This document shows positions 1 to 7,983 of a stretch of 57,248 bases of DNA, piece by piece (the first letter of the stretch is position 1; every line of letters starts with the position of its first letter). The notes under the pieces were generated by a model. The model searched no databases. It saw only the letters and a program-made list of their open reading frames with translations, and had not been told where the DNA came from. The position numbers were made by a program, and so were the translations under genes. The stretch lies in assembly GCA_964507825.1 (NCBI GenBank), contig CAZDQM010000004.1:1-57248 (forward strand), read 5' to 3'. This DNA comes from JAWVZS01 sp964507825. Lineage in GTDB: Archaea > Thermoproteota > Nitrososphaeria > Nitrososphaerales > Nitrosopumilaceae.

Positions 1-595
1 TCTTTGTCCCATCATCTTAGTCGTCGATGGGACATAGTGTCATGCACATTTGACTCTTAATGTGAAAAATATCTTACTAATGCCGAAAAAAATACTCAGC
101 TAGGCAACATCTATGGGCGCAATTAGGAAACAGAGTTCTGCTATAGATACTCTATTATACTTCTCCATAGTATACAAAGCAGGAAAATAATTTTCTCCTA
201 CATGAAACGATTTTCTAATGATGAAATTGGTGGCGAGTTGTACTGTTACTTGAACTCCTGTGTAATTCGCCGGCTTGTATTATGGCACGATACTGAGTTT
301 TTGGTAACTGTTAATGCCATGCCTAGATTTTTGCACTATTTTTGATTGTATCTTGAACTTGTGTCAAAATGATCCCAAAACCACGTTAACATCGTAAATG
401 ATCTTGACAGTGGACGACATACTCACGATATAATGTAACTGCAGAGACCCTGACGAATGGATGAAGCATGGTATTGGGATTGCATGCCCGCATAGATATG
501 TATTCGCCACATCCTAGAAGGGAGAACCGAATCTAGCGTGTGCTATGCATCAACGCACGAAAACCGCCGGATTCCTTATAAAGTTCCAACATAGA
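1..595. other. Left-edge non-coding region
   Basis: No recognisable gene is present. A perfect 8-bp inverted repeat (GTCCCATC at 6-13, GATGGGAC at 26-33) could be a hairpin terminator of a gene left of the window or an element end. A 47-codon frame on the plus strand at 202-345 encodes a Cys- and aromatic-containing peptide that I do not recognise; I do not call it a gene. Confidence 0.4.
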
Positions 596-650
596 TATTA
601 TTCGTTTTGAAATTTCAGGTATAATGCCTTCAGTCAACCTGACCTCGTAC
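596..650 (+). repeat. MITE-like repeat, copy A (right part only)
   Basis: This stretch matches the right half of the ~85-bp repeat family found at 19390, 34579, 39059 and 40865: the TTTTGAAATTTCAGGTATAATGC core followed after a short spacer by the ACCTGACC...GTAC end. The left half is not recognisable. It lies about 5-15 nt from the decayed end of a transposase remnant, so it marks an insertion hot spot. Confidence 0.7.
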
Positions 651-655
651 ACCTC

Positions 656-1165
656 CACTATCTATGATCAAATTAGAACACGGCTGTTTGACTCGGTATA
701 TAACTGCCGGATGCAGCCGCCACGAAAACGCGGTTCCTTCATCTCATGCCAGTCCGTATGCCACATTGCGTTGGAGTATTTGCGCTCGTAGCGTATCCAT
801 CTTCGCCTGCGCGATTTGGCCGCAGACGGCGCGACCATCTTGTTCTCCTTCATGATCCTGTATACGACGTTGTAGCTTATCATCATGTCCTTGGCGCGCA
901 GGTGTTTTGCAATCCTTACGACGCCCGCGGCCGCCACCTTGCATGCATCCAGCACCGCCCGGGTCTATTCCTTGGTGGGAATCACCCTCATTCGCCCCGG
1001 ACTCTGCAGGATGTGGACATTTCCCGTATCACGGAACCCTGACCACAGCTGTTGCACGCGCCTCTGGCTTACCTTCATCTCCTCGGCAACATGCGATGTC
1101 CTTCTACCCTTCCTGCATTCCCTGATGATGTAGTCGATTTGCTTCTTTTCCAGCCCGGTTCTCAT
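656..1165 (-). pseudogene. DDE (rve) transposase remnant, N-terminal half
   Basis: Two minus-strand frames form one broken transposase. The first (965-1165) is a helix-turn-helix DNA-binding segment (KKQIDYIIRECRKGRR...SQRRVQQLW). The second (668-955), in another frame, carries the linker helix and the start of the integrase-type catalytic core, including the first catalytic Asp in the HTDWHEMK motif. It then degenerates and stops, so the remaining catalytic Asp and Glu and the C-terminus are missing. The related copy at 10798-11327 keeps exactly that missing half. Family membership (IS481/IS3-like rve transposases) follows from the motif order; the frameshift and truncation are seen directly. 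It cannot encode an active transposase. Confidence 0.8.
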
Positions 1166-1221
1166 GAGTTTTCGTGATCGGTATAGTGCAAAATAGTCTT
1201 GGATTGATCGCCTAAAGTTAG

Positions 1222-1248
1222 GGCGAACTAATTGTCGTACAATACAAC
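1222..1248 (-). repeat. Terminal inverted repeat of the rve-type IS (copy 1)
   Basis: This 27-nt segment, upstream of the transposase start, matches 11327-11353 (just after the stop of the second copy) at about 21 of 27 positions when both are read outward, starting GGCGAA and ending AATACAAC. It therefore looks like the terminal repeat of this IS family and defines the right edge of copy 1. Confidence 0.65.
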
Positions 1249-1267
1249 ACAGTAATTACAAAATAAA

Positions 1268-1276
1268 ATTTATAAC
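1268..1276 (+). promoter_or_regulatory. TATA box of the small three-gene operon
   Basis: An AT-rich ATTTATAAC stretch is centred about 25 nt before the ATG at 1298, the spacing expected for an archaeal leaderless transcript. It begins only about 20 nt beyond the IS end at 1248. Confidence 0.6.
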
Positions 1277-1297
1277 TTATAGACGCGCATCATTACT

Positions 1298-1429
1298 ATG
1301 GAGATACAGGGACTTGCCGATGCTTTAATAGACATACGAAACAGCATAGATCCGTCAAAACCATTGACAGATGAGGATATTGAATCCCTAAAAGATGCCG
1401 TCCGAAACTTGAATAAATTTTTAGAATGA
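1298..1429 (+). CDS. 43-residue protein of unknown function (operon gene 1)
   Basis: Not recognised. A 43-residue acidic, helix-prone peptide starting MEIQGLADALIDIRNSIDPS and ending in a Lys/Asn/Leu-rich helix. It is shorter than usual ORF cut-offs. Support comes from its position: a TATA box sits about 25 nt upstream, and its TGA stop overlaps the ATG of the next gene (ATGA at 1426-1429), which in turn overlaps a third gene by one base. Such tight coupling argues for real translation. No signal peptide or membrane segment is visible. It could be an antitoxin-like or regulatory partner of the downstream membrane protein, but that is speculation. Confidence 0.55.
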   Translation: MEIQGLADALIDIRNSIDPSKPLTDEDIESLKDAVRNLNKFLE

Positions 1430-1587
1430 CCACTAGAGAAAAATTAAAGGAAAGGTTGCTTTATGAGTTAAATGAACTTTTCTTGTTAATCAATCAACTC
1501 GTTAGTGGTTATACACCCAACCCAAAAATAATCGACATGATTAACAAAATACTCGATATCATTCATGACCTAGGTGGGATGCTCTAA
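1426..1587 (+). CDS. 53-residue protein of unknown function (operon gene 2)
   Basis: Not recognised. A 53-residue protein beginning MTTREKLKERLLYELNELF, predicted mostly alpha-helical with a basic N-terminus and a leucine/isoleucine heptad-like spacing. A proline-containing turn (YTPNPK) splits it into two helices, so a helical hairpin or coiled coil is likely. The start overlaps the stop of the 43-residue gene by four bases. Its TAA stop shares one base with the ATG of the membrane protein (TAATG at 1585-1589). The coupling suggests fixed stoichiometry with its neighbours. Confidence 0.55.
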   Translation: MTTREKLKERLLYELNELFLLINQLVSGYTPNPKIIDMINKILDIIHDLGGML

Positions 1588-2018
1588 TGAAGATTTTAAA
1601 ATATTTGGATATATTCACACTCTGTGCCATACCCACAATCCTGGTTTTGTCGTATGTGGAACATGAATTATATGAAGTACTTGCATTTACTGCCATATCT
1701 TCCGTATTGCCGTGGGCGGGCTGTATGATCATAGGGCCGGACGGGGCGCCGGCCCGTTGGGGGCCTCTATTTACAAACAAATTTGTGTTAACGGGATTCT
1801 GTGCGTATGGCTCGCTACTGGTATTCCTTGCTGTAGGTGCAATGTTGGCTATGTTGTTGATGTTTTTTACAGACATGCATGAATCTGTCGGTGATGTGTG
1901 GAGTCGGCTGGTGGCTACATTGGTTGTAAGCACACTTGCCGTATTTCGTGTCTTTCTACCATTAACTGTGTGTCTGTTTTACAAGTGCTTCAAGATGGAA
2001 AAACAGGCACCACTTTGA
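1587..2018 (+). CDS. Four-helix membrane protein of unknown function (operon gene 3)
   Basis: A 143-residue integral membrane protein with four predicted hydrophobic segments at about residues 8-24, 31-50, 66-94 and 108-132, a loop rich in Gly/Pro (GPDGAPARWGP) between the second and third, and a short basic C-terminus. I recognise no family. It is the last gene of a coupled three-gene operon that lies between two decayed insertion sequences, so it may be accessory DNA. Position next to small soluble partners is reminiscent of virus- or plasmid-derived cassettes, but nothing in the sequence proves that. Confidence 0.65.
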   Translation: MKILKYLDIFTLCAIPTILVLSYVEHELYEVLAFTAISSVLPWAGCMIIGPDGAPARWGPLFTNKFVLTGFCAYGSLLVFLAVGAMLAMLLMFFTDMHESVGDVWSRLVATLVVSTLAVFRVFLPLTVCLFYKCFKMEKQAPL

Positions 2019-2028
2019 CAACTTCATT

Positions 2029-2737
2029 TTTGCAAGTGGTTGAGGGGAGGCGGAGGACAGATGCCGTTCCACCATCATATTCCACATGGCGGCTGGGGCG
2101 GCCTTCATGGCGGCGGGCCATCGCCCTAATCCTCCTGTTGACGTCTGCAATCTCCTCGTTGACCTGCCTGATCTGTCGTATGGTGTGGTGCAGCACATAG
2201 TCGTCGTCCGCGTTTGCAAGCTTTTCGGCCTCCAGCATCTAGAGGTTCCTTGTACCTGCTAGGCGCGCCGCGCATTGCGACGTCATACTTGTCAAGCAGC
2301 CGTCCGGCTCTGTTGGACAACCTTGTCCTGTCCTGCACGAGCGCGATTCTGTGCCTAAGAATCTGCTTCCGGCTCCTTGTGTCGCACTCCGGCACGTGGC
2401 AAGCGGGAATCATCTCGGCAGACAGGAGCGTGGCAAGCGTCCTAGCATCTATCCTGTCGGTCTTTATGCTTGTCTGTGATATGGGCTTTAGCTTGGTAGG
2501 GTTGGCAAGGACGATCGGTATGCCAGCCCTCTCAAACCCCTCAAAGGACTTTAACCACATGTTGCCAGTTGACTCGCATACCGCGCGGCATTTGACGTGC
2601 CTTTCCGCGGTTCTGCGGGCAAATTCCGTGGCATCCTTCAGGGTGTTGGGCTATGATGTCTCTTCTAGTATGTTCTTCTCATCCATGACGCATACAACGC
2701 ATGCCTTCATTCCAATATCTATTCCGATGTTTTTCAC
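2029..2737 (-). pseudogene. IS110-family transposase remnant
   Basis: On the minus strand the frame opens with a GTG at 2737 and the GIDIGMKACVVCVMDEK strand typical of the RuvC-like DEDD catalytic domain. It continues with the family hallmark NPTKLKPISQTSIKTDRIDA followed by RTLATLL. An in-frame TAG (2651-2653) interrupts the first part. A frameshift near 2230 separates the segment ending in RYKEP from a following helix starting LEAEKLANADDDYVLHHTI. The C-terminal Transposase_20 domain is absent. Stop, frameshift and truncation show directly that it is dead. Several ORFs overlapping it on the plus strand are shadows. Confidence 0.85.
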
Positions 2738-3063
2738 TATATCGCCCCTTTGCAGTCAGAAAGTTGTCGGATGGAAGCTGCATCCATCTATCTGGGATCT
2801 GGGTCCCACTAACACTGCAGCTCGGATCGCCCCATTCAAGCTGAAGATCTCCTAGGATCAGCGTCTGCGAGGGGTCACCCGACATGACAGGCCTATGGTC
2901 ATGGAGGGATTTACATGTGTTCAAGCTGATCATGACATCGATGCCCATGTATGACTGAAACGGGCCTCTCTACTCCACGAGACGGGGCCTGTCGGGCTGA
3001 GGCTAGTACGGTATATTGGATTATAATCTAATCCTTACAAGTCGTGCCGGCTGCCCCTTGACA
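2738..3063. other. Gene-free spacer between IS110 remnant and virB4-like gene
   Basis: Roughly 325 bases with no supportable reading frame, RNA or repeat. It may contain the decayed end of the IS110 element and the transcription end of the virB4-like gene. Confidence 0.5.
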
Positions 3064-4944
3064 TCATGGAGCAAACCCTCCTGCCGTCGTAGAGAACCGC
3101 TTGAACTGCTCCTCGCTGGGCCGAATCCTGACCTTTATGCGGTTGTCATCGGCGCGCATTATCGCCTGCCCCTTTCCCAGATTTGTTATCTCGCGCTCTT
3201 CGTTTTCAGACAAGTCGAGTATATCTTTTAACAGGGATGCCGAGACCGGCTTTAATCCCAGCAGTAGTAGCGTGGCGGCATTTTTTACCACGGCATTGCC
3301 GTACTCGTTGGCAAGCACGTCATCGACGTCCTGTGTCATGACTATTAGGTGCACGTTTTCCTTTCGTCCGGATCTGGCAATGTCGGCAAGTATTGCAGCC
3401 GTAGACGGCATCTGAAGCAGGAACCATGCCTCCTCTATCACTATTATCTTTGGTACGTTGCGCTTGAACTCGCGTACATGATGCCACATCTTGAGCAATG
3501 CAAGCGATATGATCATGGAATTGACCTTGCTTTTATCCGCCTTACGCAGCGACAGTATCACCCTGTCGCCAAAACCCGCCTTTCCAGAGAACATCTTTGA
3601 GATCTGCCCTGACACGAACTGCTCAAAGTGCGTGGCAGCCTGGCGGCAGTCCTCTGCATCCCCAGTATCATCATGCTGCAGTCTATATACCATCTCCCTT
3701 ACGCTTCCTATCCCTTCTGAGCGGGCTAGTACTATTGATCTCATCCTTTCATCCATGCCGGCGACATCTGCAAGCAGGCCCACGGCCATGTCTGGAGCGG
3801 GCATTATTGTAAACGGATCAAGGCCCATCTCGCCCCTACCCATCAGGTCTACTATATCCATCCCCATGTACCCTGCTAGCTCTGCATACTCGCCGTGCAA
3901 GTCGAGGATGTATGATATCACCTTTTGATCCGCGTATTTTTGCTCCATCATCCTCATGAAATTATCAATGTACACCTTTGCCGTCATGGACTTGCCGTAT
4001 CCGGACGCGCCAAGTATTACCATGTTATAATTTGTCCGCCTCAGATAGTCGTAGATTACCGGGGTTCCTGTCAGCTCGTTGGTTCCAATGTATACGCCGC
4101 CAGCCCCATCTGACTCTATCAGGTCGGCCGACTGGAACGGATAGAACGCGGCCATCGATGCCCCCTCAAACAGGTACTTGGTCCCCCATCCGTCTAGTGT
4201 CTCTTTTTGCCGTCCTGATATTGACGCGACCCCGAGATGCAGGCTTTTCGCGGCACTCTCAAAATTTTTGCATCTTTTAGCAAGATTTACATCATCTGCC
4301 GACGTTATCATGGCAGTTATCCCTGCTTGGTATACCCTAGTCTCCTGTTTTTGCAGCATGTCGTTTATGTACCGCGCATCTTGCGCCTCCTCTCGGTACC
4401 TCTTGCCGGCCTTTGCCTCTAGGGCATGCGCGTGTGACAATAGTATCCTCCTTGCATTCTCGGGACTCAGGGCGCGTATCTTAATCTCGACTCTATCTGA
4501 TATTGCGGCCAGATCGTTTATCCAGGCAGGTCCTATGGCGCGCGGAAAACTGTACAGTATGTATGCCCTACAAGTGGTACCATCGTCCATATCGAGCTTG
4601 TCTAAATGTTCTAGCTTTGCATTATATCTGACGGGTACATCCATCCTCGTGGAGCGAAAGCCCGTTCCCATTATGGCGGGTCCCAAATCCTCCTTGGATG
4701 ATATGTAAACGGACTTTTCCATGTATGCGTGTTCTCCTCCCATGTAATCCGTCCTCACGGCCCTGTTGACTATGGTGATTCTAACGGCCTTTTCAATGGA
4801 ACGTATTATCCCGACAAACTTGCGCAATACCTGATCCTTTTCATGCGGCGCCAATATGGTGTAATTTACGGGGTTTATCCGGTATGATATCTCTGACCTT
4901 TTTGGCCTAGGGTCCTGTGACTTTTTTTTGGACCATACGTTCAC
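3064..4944 (-). CDS. VirB4/HerA-type secretion ATPase
   Basis: A 626-residue P-loop ATPase of the VirB4/TraC branch of the HerA-FtsK superfamily, which powers substrate or pilus-subunit movement in conjugation-type (type IV) secretion systems. The N-terminal ~270 residues form a VirB4-like domain. Walker A is GASGYGKS at about 312-319, Walker B is KIIVIEEAW at about 499-507, and the MTQD sensor motif follows at about 536-539. No membrane segment is seen, so it should dock on the cytoplasmic face of a membrane channel. The start is a GTG; a TATA box centred at 4968.5 gives a leaderless transcript and is shared with the divergent VirB11-type gene. Archaeal relatives include CedB of the crenarchaeal DNA importer. 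Whether this locus exports protein, builds a pilus or moves DNA is not shown. Confidence 0.85.
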   Translation of the reverse strand: MNVWSKKKSQDPRPKRSEISYRINPVNYTILAPHEKDQVLRKFVGIIRSIEKAVRITIVNRAVRTDYMGGEHAYMEKSVYISSKEDLGPAIMGTGFRSTRMDVPVRYNAKLEHLDKLDMDDGTTCRAYILYSFPRAIGPAWINDLAAISDRVEIKIRALSPENARRILLSHAHALEAKAGKRYREEAQDARYINDMLQKQETRVYQAGITAMITSADDVNLAKRCKNFESAAKSLHLGVASISGRQKETLDGWGTKYLFEGASMAAFYPFQSADLIESDGAGGVYIGTNELTGTPVIYDYLRRTNYNMVILGASGYGKSMTAKVYIDNFMRMMEQKYADQKVISYILDLHGEYAELAGYMGMDIVDLMGRGEMGLDPFTIMPAPDMAVGLLADVAGMDERMRSIVLARSEGIGSVREMVYRLQHDDTGDAEDCRQAATHFEQFVSGQISKMFSGKAGFGDRVILSLRKADKSKVNSMIISLALLKMWHHVREFKRNVPKIIVIEEAWFLLQMPSTAAILADIARSGRKENVHLIVMTQDVDDVLANEYGNAVVKNAATLLLLGLKPVSASLLKDILDLSENEEREITNLGKGQAIMRADDNRIKVRIRPSEEQFKRFSTTAGGFAP

Positions 4945-4964
4945 GCGGTATAATGATTCGATTG

Positions 4965-4972
4965 CTTTTAAG
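4965..4972. promoter_or_regulatory. Shared bidirectional TATA box, virB4-like / virB11-like
   Basis: CTTTTAAG is centred at 4968.5, exactly midway between the GTG at 4944 (minus) and the ATG at 4993 (plus): 24.5 nt to each start. The core is near-palindromic, so one box can serve both leaderless transcripts. The pair at 6723/6772 has the same 49-nt arrangement. Confidence 0.65.
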
Positions 4973-4992
4973 GTGCAGATGGATTATGTCGC

Positions 4993-6483
4993 ATGATACA
5001 CCAGGACAGAACCAACGGGTACCGTGCTGACGGGTACCGGTATGAATTAAGACACCTCTCGATGGATGCAGATATCGTAGGAATATCTGAGAGGTATAAC
5101 GTGGAGGGGGTGCAGGTCTGCATAACCGATGATGGGCGCTATCTGGCAATGGAGCCGGAGATAGGGCCTGAAGGTTCTAGAATATACGACAAAATCATGC
5201 ATCACATCAACATGGCAGTCGCATATGAAGAGGGACCCGACGAGCAAAGAGTAGAGATGATAGAAAAGATGTTCTGGGACGCGGCGGTGCGCATGGGAGT
5301 CAGGGACGAGGCGGTCAGAACATTCGTGGATATAAAGTACTATATCCGACGCGAGATCATCGGGTACGGGATCATCGACGTGCTGATGAACGACGATAAT
5401 ATCGAGGATATCCTGTGTTCCTCCTTTGATCGGAATATACGCATACGGCACAAGGAATACTCGGGACGCTTCCATACGCTTGAGACCAATATACGGTTTG
5501 GTTCGGTGCGAGAAATGGAGATGTTCATACAGAGGATATACGGGGCCACCGGTGCCGAGCCTACTGAATCAAAGCCGATATCAGTTACGTACATGAAGGA
5601 CGGCTCTAGGATATCTAGCACGTTTGGAACACAGGTGTCAAAGCCCGGACCCGTCATTGCAATACGCAAGTTTCCGACTTTTCCGTTTACGATAACCCAC
5701 ATGATTCAAAACAAGACACTTACAGCCGAGATGGCGGCCTGGATATGGACGCTCCTTGATGCAAAGGCAGTGGGGCTGATAATAGGCGCCACCGGCTCCG
5801 GCAAGACCACACTGCTGTCATCCCTGGTATCCATGATGAATCCGCGGTGGCGCATACTTACCATCGAAGATACACTTGAGCTGCAGATCCCGCACGAGGA
5901 CTGGGTTAGGTACCACACCCGCAGGTCATACGGCATGCTGTCTCGTGAATACGACGTTACGATAGGTGATTTAATAGATTCAAGTTTAACGCAAAGGCCG
6001 GACTTTGAGATTATAGGTGAAATCCGGCTGCGAGACATGGACAAGATGTTCCAGGCAGTTGGTACCGGGCACGGGGGCTTGACCACGTTTCATGCAAACT
6101 CTGCATCGGCGGCAATGACTAGGATGCGCGGGAGCAAGATAAGCGACGGGGAGCTTGCACTCTTATGGTTCTCTGTGCGTAGCACGACCGTAAGGATTGG
6201 GAACCGTGATTACAGGAAGGTTGATGATATATCGGAGATAGTGCCGGACGGCTCGGGAAATCTTTCAATAAATCGGATATTTGCGTATGATGTATATGAT
6301 AACCGATTCCAGTCTCATAACATGTACGAGTCCGCCAAGTATGTAGAGGCGTGTCGTGTCTGCGGCATACGAAGCAAGAAAGACGACATGGCAAGGCGCA
6401 TAGACCTGTTACAAAAATGCGTCAAGGAAAAACTATTTGACGTAAATGATGTGTTTTCAGTCCTTGGGCGATATTATCGATAA
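4993..6483 (+). CDS. VirB11/CpaF (TadA)-type secretion ATPase
   Basis: A 496-residue hexameric traffic ATPase of the GspE/VirB11/CpaF family. After a ~240-residue N-terminal domain come Walker A GATGSGKT at 265-272, the Asp box (ILTIEDTLEL), Walker B with EIIGEIR, and the His box GTGHGGLTTFHANSA, all intact, so it should be catalytically active. It is divergent from the virB4-like gene across a 49-nt start-to-start interval with a single central TATA box. In bacteria VirB4, VirB11 and VirB6 act together in type IV secretion; archaeal relatives also power pili and archaella. Pairing with a VirB4-type ATPase favours a secretion/conjugation-like machine over an archaellum. The first ATG fits the leaderless spacing. 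Confidence 0.9.
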   Translation: MIHQDRTNGYRADGYRYELRHLSMDADIVGISERYNVEGVQVCITDDGRYLAMEPEIGPEGSRIYDKIMHHINMAVAYEEGPDEQRVEMIEKMFWDAAVRMGVRDEAVRTFVDIKYYIRREIIGYGIIDVLMNDDNIEDILCSSFDRNIRIRHKEYSGRFHTLETNIRFGSVREMEMFIQRIYGATGAEPTESKPISVTYMKDGSRISSTFGTQVSKPGPVIAIRKFPTFPFTITHMIQNKTLTAEMAAWIWTLLDAKAVGLIIGATGSGKTTLLSSLVSMMNPRWRILTIEDTLELQIPHEDWVRYHTRRSYGMLSREYDVTIGDLIDSSLTQRPDFEIIGEIRLRDMDKMFQAVGTGHGGLTTFHANSASAAMTRMRGSKISDGELALLWFSVRSTTVRIGNRDYRKVDDISEIVPDGSGNLSINRIFAYDVYDNRFQSHNMYESAKYVEACRVCGIRSKKDDMARRIDLLQKCVKEKLFDVNDVFSVLGRYYR

Positions 6484-6723
6484 ATAATCACTGATCTGTT
6501 CTAGGGCCCGCGCAGCCGGCATCTCTAGTATTCGCACGATAACTGCCCTGCGCACACCGGCCTGATACGTGATGGTAATCCTTTCGGTCCCCACAAGGGA
6601 GCAGGACAGCACACTAGATCTTGGGACATCAAGTATGATGCCGTCGTGCGTTTGTAATCTTACCGTGTCATCAATGTACAGTGTACCGTCTATTCCCTCA
6701 TGTGATACGTATAACGGCTTCAC
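6457..6723 (-). CDS. 88-residue protein of unknown function in the secretion-like locus
   Basis: Not recognised by family. The 88-residue protein looks like a small beta-rich domain (repeated V-x-V strands and a GIDGTLYIDDTVRLQTHDG stretch) ending in an amphipathic helix, somewhat like a bacterial PH-type fold; this is only an impression. It has no signal peptide or membrane helix. It starts with GTG at 6723, 24.5 nt from the centre of the TATA box it shares with the VirB6-like gene on the other strand, and its 3' end overlaps the end of the virB11-like gene by 27 bases. The shared promoter design argues that it belongs to the secretion-like module, perhaps as an adaptor or regulator. Confidence 0.7.
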   Translation of the reverse strand: MKPLYVSHEGIDGTLYIDDTVRLQTHDGIILDVPRSSVLSCSLVGTERITITYQAGVRRAVIVRILEMPAARALEQISDYLSIISPKD

Positions 6724-6742
6724 GCGTACGGTGTGGCATTTT

Positions 6743-6752
6743 GCATATAAGC
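6743..6752. promoter_or_regulatory. Shared bidirectional TATA box, 88-aa gene / virB6-like
   Basis: GCATATAAGC is centred at 6747.5, exactly midway between the GTG at 6723 (minus) and ATG at 6772 (plus). Each start is 24.5 nt from the centre, matching the promoter at 4965-4972 in both spacing and symmetry. Confidence 0.65.
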
Positions 6753-6771
6753 GCAGATATGATTCGGTATT

Positions 6772-7983
6772 ATGCGCAGGCCCGGCATCGTGTTTGAACT
6801 AGTCGATGCCGCAGTAATGATTGCAGTATTCATCCTGATGCAGGCAGCCGCCTACCAGGCAACCAGCCTCCTTGCCGGGGCAGTTGGCGAGATATATCCT
6901 GATCTACTAATCGGCCTGCCTAGCTTTGACGTGTATGGTGAGCCCAACAGCATGCATGATACGTACCGGCAGATAGCACTTGCGTCCACCGTAATTTTGC
7001 TGGTAATTATAATATCTGTATCTGCCATGCGATTCTTTGCCAGGTATGTAATCGAAGAAGAGACTCCGGCCAAGTGGAATCGGGTTTTGAGCGGCGCCAT
7101 AATATCCATCGTGCTAATTCAAGGGTTTCCATATGTGTGGGATCCTGCGGCCGAACTGATGGAGGATTTTACCATGTTTATCCTAAACCCTGAATATTCC
7201 TTTGATCCCGACAGCCCGTGCGGTAACATGGACAGCCTAACAATGAGAACCAAGTATGACCAGTCACCATACACGACTGATCTTACGTGGTTTGATGCGG
7301 ACAAGGCCAAGCTGGTATGCCAGCCTGACTTGCGAATAATATACCTGTTGTCGCAGGTCTCCCACGAGACGTCGTACATGGAGCCAGAGGGTGAGGGGGC
7401 AATCGAATGGATGACGCGGATCCTTGCAAACAGGATAACTGAATTTTTTACCGCCGGCTTTTTTAACATCGTTAAAGCACTAGTGGTGTTTCAGGTACTG
7501 ATCATGGCCGCTTTGATAGGAATAATGGCCGACATGCTTACCGCGCTCGTGATAACGATGTTGCCGATACTGTTAGTTATGCGCCTTGTTCCCGTCACGT
7601 CACGAATATCGGATCGATTTATCACTGCACTGCCTGCATTGTACCTGGTCCCGATGATCTCTGCCATTGTACTAAATGTCGGGACTGGGTTTGTTGCGGG
7701 AATCGGCGCCAATAGTGGAATACCGGATGTAGCGGGTATGGTGGATGTGCGGCTCGTATATGTGTGGGTCTCATCAGTCGGGGTACTGTTCTTTGCCGTC
7801 ACGATTCCGGTTGTCATGGTTCCATTGGTTGGAAGTGTAGTTATGAGGGCGCAAGATGTACTGTCTGCCGCGGTGCAATCTGGCATGTTTGCGGCATCGA
7901 TGGCAATCAGAGGGGCGTCTACCGGAGACGTCAGGGGTGTGGCAGGAGGCCACGGACGGATCCCGATACATCACCACTCGTGA
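6772..7983 (+). CDS. Polytopic membrane protein, VirB6/TrbL-like
   Basis: A 403-residue membrane protein with about seven hydrophobic helices. One or two lie near the N-terminus and one at about residues 74-90, followed by an extracytoplasmic loop with several Cys. A C-terminal block of four or five helices (from about residue 225 to 365) includes ALVVFQVLIMAALIGIMADM and contains glycine-rich turns. The topology and place beside VirB4- and VirB11-type ATPases suggest the channel/platform role that VirB6, TrbL or CedA play, but sequence similarity alone would not prove it. The start is an ATG placed 24.5 nt after the shared TATA box, so no leader is expected. No pilin-like (VirB2/TedC) partner was found nearby. 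Confidence 0.7.
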   Translation: MRRPGIVFELVDAAVMIAVFILMQAAAYQATSLLAGAVGEIYPDLLIGLPSFDVYGEPNSMHDTYRQIALASTVILLVIIISVSAMRFFARYVIEEETPAKWNRVLSGAIISIVLIQGFPYVWDPAAELMEDFTMFILNPEYSFDPDSPCGNMDSLTMRTKYDQSPYTTDLTWFDADKAKLVCQPDLRIIYLLSQVSHETSYMEPEGEGAIEWMTRILANRITEFFTAGFFNIVKALVVFQVLIMAALIGIMADMLTALVITMLPILLVMRLVPVTSRISDRFITALPALYLVPMISAIVLNVGTGFVAGIGANSGIPDVAGMVDVRLVYVWVSSVGVLFFAVTIPVVMVPLVGSVVMRAQDVLSAAVQSGMFAASMAIRGASTGDVRGVAGGHGRIPIHHHS

